Shown here: positions 51,151-61,418 of the stretch, in pieces
Position numbering within the stretch: the first letter of the stretch is position 1
Layout: the number at the start of each line of letters is the position of its first letter
Assembly (NCBI GenBank): GCA_964019135.1
Contig: OZ025249.1
Coordinates: 15,153,088 to 15,217,087, forward strand
Direction of reading: 5' to 3'
From: Arenicola marina
Lineage: Eukaryota > Annelida > Polychaeta > Arenicolidae
DNA length: 64,000 nt
Notes under the pieces: model-generated
Database searches by the model: none
What the model saw: only the letters and a program-made list of their open reading frames with translations
Told to the model about the DNA's origin: nothing
Made by a program: the position numbers and the translations under genes

Positions 51151-54100
51151 GTAAGGAATATGCTACTCTAAGTCTTGCTTTAAAACCGTCTCTTGTTTGG
51201 GATCGTTTAGGGAAAAATTATCCTATATGTTTGCCACCTTATGTAGATTAGACACATTTATAAAGCGTCTATAAGTAAGATGGGTCTCACGCTATCCTTG
51301 GGGTTAGTTACAGATACCGTCTAAGTGATTTATAATTGATTTACTAATTCATCCTAGTAACTTAAAAACGAAATGAAAACGCATGATTTTAAAGTATTTA
51401 AATTGCTCTGTTATGCTCTGTCCTGAGATTTTAACAACGTAATGCACATTATCTATTTATAACGTATAACCCGTAGAATAAACATCTTAAGTAAAACCAA
51501 ACCGGCACCACTAGATCAGGAGCTGCCATGTACGTATAACGTTTCTGGTAATAAACGGCATCATTACAACATATGTAGTTTTCAATGTTGTAGCCTAACA
51601 GGTATTCGTATATATATAATATCTGTAGGCTGTCATGTTAATAGGCCTCAGAGTTACGCGCCCGGGATAGCTGTTTAAATAATTACACCCCCCCCCACGA
51701 CACACACACTACCAAGCACACATCTTCACATATCATGGACCCCTCCCGTTTCAACAACATGAATACAAGCAAAACCTGTGATTTATTGCCCGACAGTTTA
51801 TTGCCTAACAAAAATGATTATTACAGCCGAAAACAAGTATCACATAAATATGGCCCTAATGAGAGAGCTATAAAGACGGCGTTGGGCGTCATTGTATAGC
51901 GCTTCCGACTGCCAGGGCTGAAAACGCCACTTCCCAGGTAAACAGATATCGGCCGTATACTTGCGTTTTTTTCCTGAGGTAGCAGACAAGTTGCATTACC
52001 CCCGCTGCGTTTTGTGAAAGTAACATCTGCCTTAACTTCGGGGATATATGTGCAGCACTAGATGGAGCCAAGCTAGGAGCGGGTTGTCAGGGTATCAGGG
52101 GGTCATGCATATGGTAGACAGACTTATATATGGATCACGCCAGGAGAGGACTGTCCCGGAAACCGTCCGGGTATTCGGATATGATGTCTCCAAAGTGCAT
52201 GGCTCCAGGGGATGGTCCAAGAGGGTGGCGGTCTGTTAGATCCTCCCTTCAGAGGTGAAAGCGTCTGACTATATATATGAACACTTAGTTCACATACCTG
52301 AGTATATATTATATTATATTACGAGCATTGCGGTCCTGCGGTTTACGCACAACACCAGACACGTCATGTCAAGGTATTTATTTACAGACAAAATATTGCC
52401 CATTAATCAACTAATGCATTGGACAGAAAAAATATCTTCATGTTAATTAATTTTTAACAAGCCATTTTTCTTTTATTAGAGGAGAAGAGTCATATCTATG
52501 CGTGCAATATAATTACATAATGACAATTTGGTAATACAGCTGCATTTATTATTGCCTTGACCATAAAGAACAAAAAATGCGTAAGGCTGACACTAGAGAC
52601 CAAATGAGATAACAATTACAAGTATATTATACAACAAATAACTTTTTTTATTATAATCAGCGGAACAAAATACTTTTCCCCAAGAACGATAAAAAAATTG
52701 TACATTTTGAAATAGGCGTCACCCTTTTCGAGATGGACCCTGCTTGCCAATCGTACCTTACTGCGTGTGGGGTGGGGTGGGGCGGCGTAGGGGGTAGGCT
52801 GGCGAGGGTAGGTGATGGGGTGGAAGGGTGAAGCCGGGTGAACCCCCATTAGGTGCTTGGCGGCGTCAGGCGGGCGGGGGTGAGACGGAGGAGGACCCCG
52901 GGAGGGCCCCGCCATCTGCTGGGTCCGACCCAGGCTTGTAATTATCTCAGTGGCTGGCTCCTCTCATTACCTGAGGCCTGTCCGGCCCGGGGTCCTGACA
53001 CCAGCCACAATAGCCCCCATCACCCACCTACCCATCCACCTCTAGCCCGGCCGGGCTCGACCCCTCCACCCCCAATCCTCACCCCACCCCCTCCCCTTTC
53101 CTCTGCCACCTCGCTCACGCCACCGCCGATCTGCATGCCAGTCTCCTACCTTCTATCAGTGGCTATAGGCCCTTATATAGAGACGCGTGATGTGGGGGGT
53201 TCCTTAGATCTGATATACATGCTGTTCAGCGCAATTGAGTGTAACACGGGGCGGGGGGATCAAGATTGTATAAAACATGACGAGCCCCTCCGTCGGTTTT
53301 TATGCCCCTCCTGGTCGTCAAGGGTCCGCTATTGGTACAAAGGTGTTGCTAGTACGTACAGAGAGTAGCTTGAATTTAATGTCCATTGGCGCAGCGAGAT
53401 GTTTCCCTGTGTAGAGACCGAGTGCGAGTGTGGGGGGTGGGGGGCGTACGTCGGCGGTGGGAAGGAGGGGGTGGAGAAGAGGATGCTAACAGCGGGGTCG
53501 GGAGGGGGGGTGATGGAGGAGCGACGACTAGGGGCGGGGCGGGGCGGGGCAGGGTGTTACACCCCTGGGTGGTGAGTTGATTGTGTTAAGCCACCTATGC
53601 ATGCAGGGTTTCGCACGTAGACTTCCCCGTAACATACACAAACCCCGGGCGGTAAGCGGGCCAGGGCCAGCCAGGTAGGAAACGACTGCGTCGGCGGACT
53701 GTCCACACCCTCCCCCCAGCCCCCCTATTTCCCACACTCCACACACCCACTTTGATGTCTCACTCCCAAGAATGTCCGCCCTTAAACACGTCCAAGGGGA
53801 GCTTCAATCAGTCACGCCGTTCATTAACTGCGGTTACCTACATTCGCTAAATACTCCGAGGGTCATGTGGACCAGGGCCGATGTTACGGTGAAGGTACAG
53901 CGGATGGCTGGACTGTCGCATTCCTTAAAATATTTACCATTTACAGTAAAGATAACAGCAACAGCAAAGCGGGATTCTCGAGAGGACGATAGTACCAGTG
54001 AAACCACCATTCCTTCCGTAGCAGACGGAAGAGTGACGTTAATATGTCAATCAAACATTGTTAATTATTGCTTTAAATCAGCGAAATAAAATGTTCTATG

Positions 54101-54707
54101 TTCCTTTAATCCATCTGAAAATTTTGACTTGACTTTAACGTATTGAAAAACGCACCCTTTAGTCGGGGTGGGCAAGAGGTATTAGCGTTCCTCGTTAATA
54201 AACTGTTCACGGAGAACTGGGAAAGAGGAAGTTAATCCTTCGTTAACTGGGAATGGGGCATATAGAATAAGCCGACCGTCGGGATGAAAAAAACTGGGAA
54301 TTTTAAGATTAAATAACCGTCAATTCAGAAATCGCCAATTTATATAATGTATCCGTCCTTGTTATTGCATGCAGCGAGTTCATCTTTTAATTTTTTGTGA
54401 ACTGTAAATAATGAAATTTATCCTTCGTGATGTGGGAACACGACCCCCCCCCCCTCTCCCTCCCACGTCCGCCATATTGTATACGCCGCTAGAGCCACAT
54501 ATCTCGAACCGCCTGCTTACTATACAATATTATTGTCAAATTAAATTTGTGGTTTGCCTTTGCCTAAAATCTAGCCTCAAGATGTTTGTCACGGATTTTA
54601 TTCTAGATGTAATCGTATTACTGTTGTCTAGCGTGGTTATGCACCCATTTATGCCACCATAACAAAAGTATTAATAATTTTAATATTTGTTATTTGCTTT
54701 CCCGCAG
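51151..54707 (+). other. Putative intron 1 of the Sp6-9 gene
   Basis: An intron of about 3.6 kb between the donor at 51,151 and the acceptor (a TTTGCTTTCCCGCAG tract ending at 54,707). It is AT-rich up to about 52,730 and then has GC-rich patches at 52,750-53,140 and 53,380-53,730. No further exon was found. A 105-codon frame at 53,772-54,089 has no recognisable domain. GC boxes are listed separately. Confidence 0.45.
53531..53550 (+). promoter_or_regulatory. Tandem GC boxes within the Sp6-9 intron
   Basis: Four consecutive GGGGC words form overlapping copies of GGGGCGGGG, the recognition site of Sp/KLF-type three-finger factors. They lie about 1.2 kb upstream of the coding exon, which makes them a candidate auto- or cross-regulatory site for Sp proteins. 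Occupancy cannot be judged from sequence. Confidence 0.5.
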
Positions 54708-54736
54708 AGGGAGAAGTAGATCCACCGGTGACAAAG

Positions 54737-56080
54737 ATGATGAAAGGTATGTTGGCCACGACGGCCATCAAGGTGGAGAAGGGTGCCACGGCCCCTAGTG
54801 AGGCGGTGGACCCCACCCGGGGGTTCCAGCCGTGGCACAAGGCCGGCGGCGGGGGCCTGGGGGGTGTCGGCCCGGGCCACCGCAGCCCCTCGAGCCTGTC
54901 GTCCATGCCCGACTCCCTGCTCAAGTACAGCATGCCCAGCGGGGTGGCCAGCGGGGGAGGGATGGGGATAGGGGCGGGGGTCGGGATAGGTGGCGGCGGT
55001 GGCGGGGTAGGGGGCGTGGGAGGAGGAGGGCTAGGGGACGGGCCCGGGGGTGCTTTGAAACCCTCTGATTTGTGTCCCTGTGCCAATAGCTCGGCGCTGA
55101 CTGATCTGGCTAAAGGTCTCGGGGAGACGGGCGGGTTCGGCCCCCCCTCGGCTCTGTCCTCCATGACGGCGGGCATGTACGCCCGCATGACCTCCCTCGC
55201 CGGCCACCCGTACGAGCCCTGGGGTTTCAACCTGGCGGCCTGCGGGGTCGGCGGCGGGGGCGTGTCCTCCTCAGCCAAGCCCGAGCTGACCACGGTATCG
55301 GCCGCGGGTAACCACCACCCGAACCCCGCTCTCCTCGAGCTCCACGCCGCCCCGGGGTCCGGCGGGTGGGTGCGGGATGTCCACGGGGGGTTCCCCGGCC
55401 AGCTGACTAGCCCGGGGTACGGCCCTGGGGCGGCCGACTACGCCCTGGGGGCGCTGGCGGCGGCGGGCACCCCGTCGTCCCCCCTGATCGGCTCAACCAG
55501 GGATACGTACAAGTCGATTCTGCCCGGAAGTCAGCACGACTTCAACCGGTCGCTGTCGACGTCCTTCCTGGCCGGCATCCCGTCCATCGCGAGCCGATCG
55601 CAGCGCCGCTACCCGGCCAGATCCAACTGCGACTGTCCCGACTGCCAGGAAGCGGATCGGCTGGGCCCCGCCGGGGAGGCACTGCGCAGGCGCAACATTC
55701 ACAGCTGTCACATCCCGGGGTGCGGCAAGGTTTACAACAAGACGTCGCACCTGAAGGCCCACTTACGCTGGCACACGGGGGAGCGACCCTTCGTCTGCAA
55801 CTGGCTCTTCTGCGGCAAGAGGTTCACCCGCTCCGACGAACTGCAGCGCCATCTACGCACGCACACGGGCGAGAAGCGCTTTGCCTGTCCCATCTGCAAC
55901 AAGCGCTTCATGCGGTCGGACCACCTCAGCAAGCACGTGAAGACCCACACGGAAGGCGGAGGCGACGGGTGTGACGACGAGGAGGGGGAGGAGGGCAGCG
56001 ACAACGACATCCCCGTCTCGGAGGCCGACTGTAAGCCGGACATCACCCTCAGGAAATTCCCCATCCCCACCCCAATCTGA
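54737..56080 (+). CDS. Sp6-9: Sp6-9 (Sp8/Sp9-like, buttonhead-family) zinc-finger transcription factor
   Basis: A nuclear transcription factor predicted to bind GC/GT boxes. In vertebrates and arthropods Sp6-9 genes act in limb or appendage outgrowth and nervous-system patterning. All 447 residues lie in one exon after an acceptor at 54,707. Near the N terminus MLATT and, farther on, GFQPWHK match the MLAAT and GFHPWK blocks of Sp8/Sp9. Residues about 73-105 are a glycine tract. The Btd box, [16 protein letters not shown], starts at residue 298. Three C2H2 fingers follow: C324-H346, C354-H376 and C384-H404, with recognition helices KTSHLKA, RSDELQR and RSDHLSK, the standard GC-box set. [10 protein letters not shown] and [11 protein letters not shown] favour Sp6-9 over Sp1-4 or Sp5. 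Finger 1 has KVYNKTSH where most relatives have KVYGKTSH. An acidic tail ends in PIPTPI. The first in-frame ATG is 54,737; ATGs at 54,740 and 54,749 could also serve, the last matching the short Sp8 start. Confidence 0.95.
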   Translation: MMKGMLATTAIKVEKGATAPSEAVDPTRGFQPWHKAGGGGLGGVGPGHRSPSSLSSMPDSLLKYSMPSGVASGGGMGIGAGVGIGGGGGGVGGVGGGGLGDGPGGALKPSDLCPCANSSALTDLAKGLGETGGFGPPSALSSMTAGMYARMTSLAGHPYEPWGFNLAACGVGGGGVSSSAKPELTTVSAAGNHHPNPALLELHAAPGSGGWVRDVHGGFPGQLTSPGYGPGAADYALGALAAAGTPSSPLIGSTRDTYKSILPGSQHDFNRSLSTSFLAGIPSIASRSQRRYPARSNCDCPDCQEADRLGPAGEALRRRNIHSCHIPGCGKVYNKTSHLKAHLRWHTGERPFVCNWLFCGKRFTRSDELQRHLRTHTGEKRFACPICNKRFMRSDHLSKHVKTHTEGGGDGCDDEEGEEGSDNDIPVSEADCKPDITLRKFPIPTPI

Positions 56081-56720
56081 GCCCTCTGGAGCTGGATCTG
56101 GATCTAAGCATCTCTGCCGTAACACCCCCCCCCCCTCCTACCCAACCCCACATTCCCTCCGTCCTCCAGGATCAAAATGATTTCCTCATTACACTATCGA
56201 CAGCGGGCACTACGGAGCGGTTTTACCGTAATGACAATAAGTGGCCTCTTGCACTGGACATAACGAGGACCATAGTGGTGAAAGTGTGAAAATATATTAT
56301 ACCGTTGTGTTGTGCATGTAAACCCATCTTCTTATTTTCCGAGATCATTATGCGACCGCGCAATACGATAACGCAATATCACCCCCGTGACGTCATCCCA
56401 GTGTTTCAGTCACCAACATGGCAGCTGGTGACAATTATCAGTCGGGTCATATGAAATCCATGTTTGTTTCTTACTCAAGCGACACTTCAATCAATCCGCG
56501 TCTTGATGACGACATACCTTGTGGTGGTAGTGGTGAGTGATGTGGAGTGACGTCATAGCTCGTGAACGCAGTGAAAGTATTTTGGAAACTAGTGACGTCA
56601 TATAGTACGCAAGCTTGATCGGTAGATGTGCGTGCACCCTGCAAGGATGTCGGCATGCTTCTAGTGTCCTATGTTATTGTTGTTGATAACGGGAAATAAA
56701 TTGTTTTTAGTGTTGTTGCA
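56081..56720 (+). other. 3' UTR of the Sp6-9 gene
   Basis: The UTR begins after the TGA at 56,078-56,080 and ends near a T/G-rich stretch after the poly(A) signal. It carries three perfect CRE octamers TGACGTCA at 56,388, 56,548 and 56,593. No open frame of note is present on the plus strand. Confidence 0.6.
56695..56700 (+). terminator. Poly(A) signal of the Sp6-9 gene
   Basis: AATAAA is followed within 20 bases by a T/G-rich stretch typical of the downstream cleavage element. Confidence 0.65.
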
Positions 56721-56818
56721 GGCAATTGTGTGTTTTTTAAAACAGAAAAAAGGACCAAACGTACTCACCGCTTGCGACATTGTCATACATGATCTAAATA
56801 AGCGATAATATATTTATA

Positions 56819-56824
56819 TTTATT
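56819..56824 (-). terminator. Possible poly(A) signal of the minus-strand gene
   Basis: TTTATT on the plus strand is AATAAA on the minus strand, about 240 bp beyond the last recognised exon. It lies only 118 bp from the Sp poly(A) signal, so the two genes would be tail to tail. Confidence 0.35.
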
Positions 56825-57061
56825 CCAAACGCCATACAACACAGAACGACTATTTCTTATACATCTTGTAAACATTTCATATACCCACTAAATACGTCAA
56901 CATAATAAATTTACTATGACTGAGTTGTACTTAGTCATTGCACTGCAGGAAAACGCGATTAAGTAGTTGGAAACACTCGTGGAAGAAATGTCACAGGTTC
57001 ACACATTAATAATACTGAACTTAAAATGCATTGAGAGCCCCCTATCGGGAGGCGGAGGCGC

Positions 57062-57153
57062 CTAGAAGAATGTCAATCGCGTCTGACCTCCACGGAGTCC
57101 TGGCGCTTTCTCGAAGGTCAAGCGTCTCTTCTTAGAGGGCGTCAGCGAGGAAC
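57062..57153 (-). CDS. Unidentified minus-strand gene, probable last coding exon
   Basis: The acceptor TTGACTTCTAG lies just above 57,153. In the frame entered with phase 1 the exon encodes SSLTPSKKRRLTFEKAPGL, then RGGQTRLTFF, then TAG at 57,062-57,064. KKRR is a plausible nuclear localisation signal. The C-terminal QTRLTFF resembles a PCNA-binding PIP box but is one residue short of the canonical spacing. If entered in phase 2, the same exon would encode only FLADAL and stop at 57,132. Which frame is used depends on the preceding exon, whose boundary is uncertain. I could not identify the protein. Confidence 0.35.
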
Positions 57154-58066
57154 CTAGAAGTCAACATAGATTATAGAGATCGAACACACTTTACGACCAG
57201 TATTATATTATGTGCCGAGGCAATATAGCGACATATATCTTGTAGAATTTTCACAACGGGGTTTTTATTTAGAAGTCATTTCTTGATTAGCACCCAAAAC
57301 CGCTCCTTTAATTTCACACAGGTTGTTTTTCTACATCACTATAACCATTAGGACTGATGTTACCATTCCGTTCATCATCGGAATGGTAAATGATACATTC
57401 TTGTTTCATGCACCAAATCCCAGGACGCTGACTTGCGTAAACAAATGATTATCATGTAACATATTTTCTATGGAATAAAGCACGGTTAAATTGTGATGAC
57501 GCTATTTGTTCACCAATATGCGTATCATATTCCTTTATCAACCATGAAAACAATAGCTATAGTCTCTCCGTTGACATTAAGTCGCCTTCTAATTAACCCT
57601 TTCCAGGAATCATTTGCAACGTCACTGTGCATTATTTAGCTTTCCCAGATCAATTACGCCATACAGGGACCCTATGTATCTGTGTTATCTCATCGAAATA
57701 AATGTCAATGGGCTTATTATTTGTAAGCTTTCCGAAATATTAAACAATTCAAGCTCAATTAAAGCACTTCATCAGGTAAAGTAAAAGAGAATGTTTTGTT
57801 AGAATATAAAATACGTGGTGGCTAAAAATGGCCGACCTGTATCCATGGTAACGGCCCTTTCACCGTGACGTCCGGATCCGGCGTGGCTCCAGGAGCGGTG
57901 GACCTGACGGGAAGATACCATCTGGATCAGCCACTAGCTATGCTTCGAGATGAAATTGAAGATGAAATTGAAATAGTTCGAGTCTGTCGATTGTAACATG
58001 TGGATGGTTGCGTTGTGACTAACTCAGCTCTGCTGATATTTATTCGCTTGTAGCCAGAATGTATAC

Positions 58067-58135
58067 CTTTCTTCGAGACTGAACACTGAAGCAGATCGAA
58101 CAATACGTCCAGTTTGTCCAAACAGAAACTGAAGT
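58067..58135 (-). CDS. Unidentified minus-strand gene, tentative penultimate exon
   Basis: The donor is GAAAG|GTATAC at 58,067/58,066. Two acceptors are possible: TAATAG before 58,135 or TTCAG before 58,128. With phase 0 entry at 58,128 the frame reads FLFGQTGRIVRSASVFSLEE and leaves in phase 2. Another open frame, CLDKLDVLFDLLQCSVSKK, would leave in phase 1 and suit the longer C terminus of the next exon. The two readings cannot be separated without transcript data. Confidence 0.3.
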
Positions 58136-58180
58136 CTATTATGCAGACAGCGATATGCTGCTAGAGCAGCTTTAACTCAC

Positions 58181-58281
58181 GGCGCCTTGGGTGTAGTCCG
58201 GGGCGGCGGCGGCACAGGTCGCGCCGAACCTGTCCAGCTCCTCCGGTCCGAAGTCCATTGGCGGCGACGCCCCCAGGTCAC
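58181..58281 (-). CDS. Unidentified minus-strand gene, acidic 101-nt exon
   Basis: The acceptor TACTAG precedes 58,281 and a strong donor, GCC|GTGAGT, lies at 58,181/58,180. Entered in phase 1, as the upstream exon demands, it reads GDLGASPPMDFGPEELDRFG then ATCAAAAPDYTQGA and leaves in phase 0. Of the other two frames, one hits a stop at its first codon and the other gives a Trp/Arg-rich product, so this frame is favoured. The acidic, aromatic PMDFGPEELDRFG would suit a transactivation or docking segment, but that is inference. Confidence 0.5.
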
Positions 58282-58611
58282 CTAGTACGAGCCGAGTGGG
58301 GCCGGGAGCGGGACCAGGGGTGGTATATATGGGGCACATAATGCGATTAGGTTACGCTAAAAATTGTTTAGGGTGGACGCGAGCATGTACCATAATTACG
58401 TTGGACAACGTCAGAAGAAATATAAATTAAAGTTAAACTTGCGTAATTGGTAAAACAAAATATTTAATTATTATAATTTACGATGGCAATCTGCAACAAC
58501 TGTATTTAATAAGGCGAGAAAATGAGCCAAAGTCTGTGGAAAAATAATATTCGTTGTAATAATTATCTTGTTAATGAGGATAAATTACACACAAAAAAAG
58601 CACTAACTAAC

Positions 58612-59838
58612 CTTGTAAAGTATATCGCCGTAGAGGGCGCGCCTTGCCGACGTGGGCCGAGTAGAGGGGCGGTTGGCGTACCCCCGCCCCGCCACCCTCT
58701 CTCTGACCGCAAGGGTAAGTAACCCCCGTCTGGGGATCGTCCTGGGTGGAGCCCAGGGTCAGCGCGCGAAGGGGTCTCCTCCTCACCCTGGGAGTCACGG
58801 GTGCCACCCCGGGCGTGCGAGGGGCGGGCGGCGGCTGCTGAGGGCCACGCCTGGAGTCACCCGACGGATCCCGATGATCCAGAGATGTGGTGAGGGCGGT
58901 GGGGGTGGGGGTTGGATTACCACTCTGGAGCCGTTTGTTGCTGCCGGTGTCCCCCTCAATCATGGATCGTTCGTTGTCGCTCTTATCGCATCCGCGTCCC
59001 CGAGGCTCGTAAGGGATTCCGTCCATATAACGTGTCGGGGGCCGAGCGGCATTCAGCATCCCCGCATCGGTACCCGTATGTAGCGCGATACCAGGTGGCG
59101 CCGCGCCCGCGCCCATCTCACCCCGGTTGGCCATCACCCCGCGAGACGATGAGGATCTCTCGCCGTCGAACTCCGTCCACAACCTGGCGTGCCTGACGCC
59201 CTCGCTGTAGGCCCTATACGCCGCCGACTGACCTCTCTGTACTTCCGCGGCCGGGCGACCACGTGGCGGAGACGACTCTTGGGCGCCGCTGCTATCACAG
59301 GCGACCTGCCGATAAGTCCCCTTCCCCATGCTAGCATCCGGATCCACAGCTCTGGGACGCGCCGCCCGGGGGGCATCTCCAGCAGGTCCAGGGACGGGAG
59401 GCGAGGCCAGGGATGAGGATGAGGGTCCGTTGGTCCTGGATCTCCCTGGATGTTGGAGTTGATGTTGATGACTCCCGCTTGGGGTGTCTCCTATCGCTGT
59501 CAAATCCCGGCGTATGTTGACATCTCCATCTTGGAAATAAGACGTGCCGTGTGCCTCATTCGGCTGACCGCATTGGTGCCCCAAGAGTCCGCTCGGTTGT
59601 CGTGATGCGGTGTTTGTTTGATGATACAGAGACTCTCGGTGTCTGTGTAGGATTAACGGCTCCTTGTTTGAGTTGTATATTCCGTTCCGAGTTATCACCG
59701 GCCCTTGCCGTTCCCACGGCAGATTTCCACCCGAAGCCAGATCATGTCTCTCGCATGAGGTGGGAAGCAGGGGGGCTCGCTTGATCATTAGGGAAGAATT
59801 ACAGAAACCTTGTCCGGGATCTGCCTCGGGATCTCCAC
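58612..59838 (-). CDS. Unidentified minus-strand gene, large 1,227-nt exon
   Basis: A TTTCTGTTTCTGTCAG acceptor precedes 59,838 and a donor, ACAAG|GTTAGT, lies at 58,612/58,611. The exon is exactly 409 codons long, starts and ends in phase 1, and is open throughout in the frame required by its upstream neighbour (GGDPEADPGQGFCNSS...). The product is Pro/Ser/Gly/Arg-rich and probably disordered, with no domain I recognise. Its last quarter is basic (RVRRRPLRALTLG). It is high in CpG compared with the flanking introns, which explains the open shadow frames on both strands. That a 1.2-kb interval is open in the one frame linked by both neighbours is the main evidence that it is coding. Confidence 0.55.
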
Positions 59839-60054
59839 CTGACAGAAACAGAAAACGGACGCCATGATTAAGAGATAAAGTAGTCCAGCTGCCAGCTATT
59901 TGCTCCAATCACACAGAAGACAACAGCCGCCACACGAGCTTGCTTAATCTCAATAGGTTTTACAAAACAGAACGAAAACGAATTACTTCGACAATGAAAA
60001 ACTAAAACCAAATATAACTGTGCAATGCAACCCTTAGCTATGGCACACCTTCAC

Positions 60055-60189
60055 CTTCCCTTGTCATGGGGCGACGACTGATGGTGGACAGGAGGGGGAC
60101 GGCGTTGCAGCTTAACTCCATCTCAGCCTTTGTGTATTCGTTCATCCCCGGCTGGCTCTGGCTGTCGGCCGCAAACGATGGGTCGAATG
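60055..60189 (-). CDS. Unidentified minus-strand gene, 135-nt exon
   Basis: The acceptor CGCTTTTGTAG precedes 60,189 and the donor GGGAAG|GTGAAG lies at 60,055/60,054. The exon is 45 codons long, phase 1 to phase 1, in register with both neighbours. It reads FDPSFAADSQSQPGMNEYT then KAEMELSCNAVPLLSTISRR. I do not recognise a domain. It fits the disordered, Ser/acid-rich character of the rest of the predicted protein. Confidence 0.55.
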
Positions 60190-60496
60190 CTACAAAAGCG
60201 ATGAACCATATTAAAGACATCATACAACAAAAAAGCGGAAGGCCTGAAGCAATGCGTGCAGGAAAATTGCATCTATTAACCAATGTAAAGTAACTATATT
60301 CTCAATGGTCTTATAAGCATTTCGAAGTCTTAAATAAATGTTTCATGCAAAAATTTTGCAAAAAATCTCTCACGCAAAACACTACGTTACGTTAGCTTTA
60401 ACACATATTGGCAAAAATGCGGAGGATGAAGTACGCAGCACATATTTGGCGCTTGTGCTTTCATGTCCGGCTCCATTCTAAAGTATCCAGTTATAC

Positions 60497-60815
60497 CTTG
60501 ACAATCGTCCATATCCAGCTCAAGATTGCTATATAGATCTGGATCAATGCCTGGATAGGAGTCCAACTGATCCGGTCCGTGTCTGGAGTGAGCGTCGCCG
60601 CTGCCGCCAGTCCCACCGCGTGCATCTCTGAACTCTCGGGACACTGCGGGATTTTCTTTCTCAAAGCCTCGGCAGCAGAGATCATCGGTCACGTGACCTT
60701 GATTCTTTGGCGACAGTCCGATGTCGCTGCCACAGTCAGCGTCTCGCTGCAGGATATCCGGGCGTCCCTTCCCGGTGCCCAGGCCGCGAGCCTTCTCGAC
60801 GTAACGGTGGAAATG
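60497..60815 (-). CDS. Unidentified minus-strand gene, 319-nt exon
   Basis: The acceptor GACTGCAG precedes 60,815 and the donor GTCAAG|GTATAA lies at 60,497/60,496. It is entered in phase 0 and left in phase 1, as its neighbours require. It starts HFHRYVEKARGLGTGKG, a probable helix continuing the preceding exon, and ends with the acidic GIDPDLYSNLELDMDDC. The middle is polar and probably disordered. A plus-strand shadow frame of 100 codons covers the same interval but has no splice support. Confidence 0.55.
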
Positions 60816-61322
60816 CTGCAGTCGGACAAGATACACATTGCCACATACAAGCTACACACTGAGATATATACAGGTAATTAAAAAGCACTGGGTTATCGGG
60901 GGAAATTTATGCAGTCATGTACACTTCACAAATCATCGCAAGGGTGCATATAGCTGTTGCATATGCATAAAGTCAGTATTCGCATGATGTTGTTCTTAAA
61001 CAATGACAACTTGTTATCACCCAGTAATTATTACATTTCGCTAGACAGCGGATACAGTTTAGCACAGCGTGATCCATCGTTAGTGTACATGCTTCTTCTA
61101 CAACAGTAAATACGTGGCACAATATATATATATATAGCTACATATATATTATAATACATTAAAGCACTATTGATTTTATCCTGCCTTTATATTATAAAGG
61201 CAACACTAGCCAGCCAATCTCAGCCAATTTCAGGGGGCCAGGCTTCGAATTTGGATGACTAGTTCGCCTTTCCATACAATGTGAACGGAGACGGCTGTAC
61301 ATAAAGGTAAGACAATATCAAC

Positions 61323-61418
61323 CTTAATGGCCTTGTCGGGTAACCATGGCAGCAGTGTCTGGAGCTCAGCCAGGGAGGCTTGGACCATCTCAGGCAATGT
61401 GCTCACGGAGAGCATGAT
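61323..61418 (-). CDS. Unidentified minus-strand gene, 96-nt helical exon
   Basis: The acceptor GGCAGCGCCCAG precedes 61,418, with a branch-point-like CTAAT about 30 nt upstream. The donor ATTAAG|GTTGAT lies at 61,323/61,322. It has 32 codons, phase 0 to phase 0, reading IMLSVSTLPEMVQASLAEL then QTLLPWLPDKAIK, which is clearly helical and amphipathic and contains LQTLL. Joined to the next exon it gives DKAIK-HFHRYVEKARG, so it is likely the end of a folded helical domain followed by a long disordered tail. I could not match it to a named family. Confidence 0.55.

Noticed and set aside
58181-58281. Joining the 101-nt exon to a start at the CTCTAG just 15 bp beyond its donor
   Set aside because: The intron would be only about 20 nt, too short for known spliceosomal introns.
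60579-60881. 100-codon plus-strand frame as an alternative gene
   Set aside because: The minus strand over the same interval has acceptor and donor sites with phases matching both neighbours. The plus frame has none.
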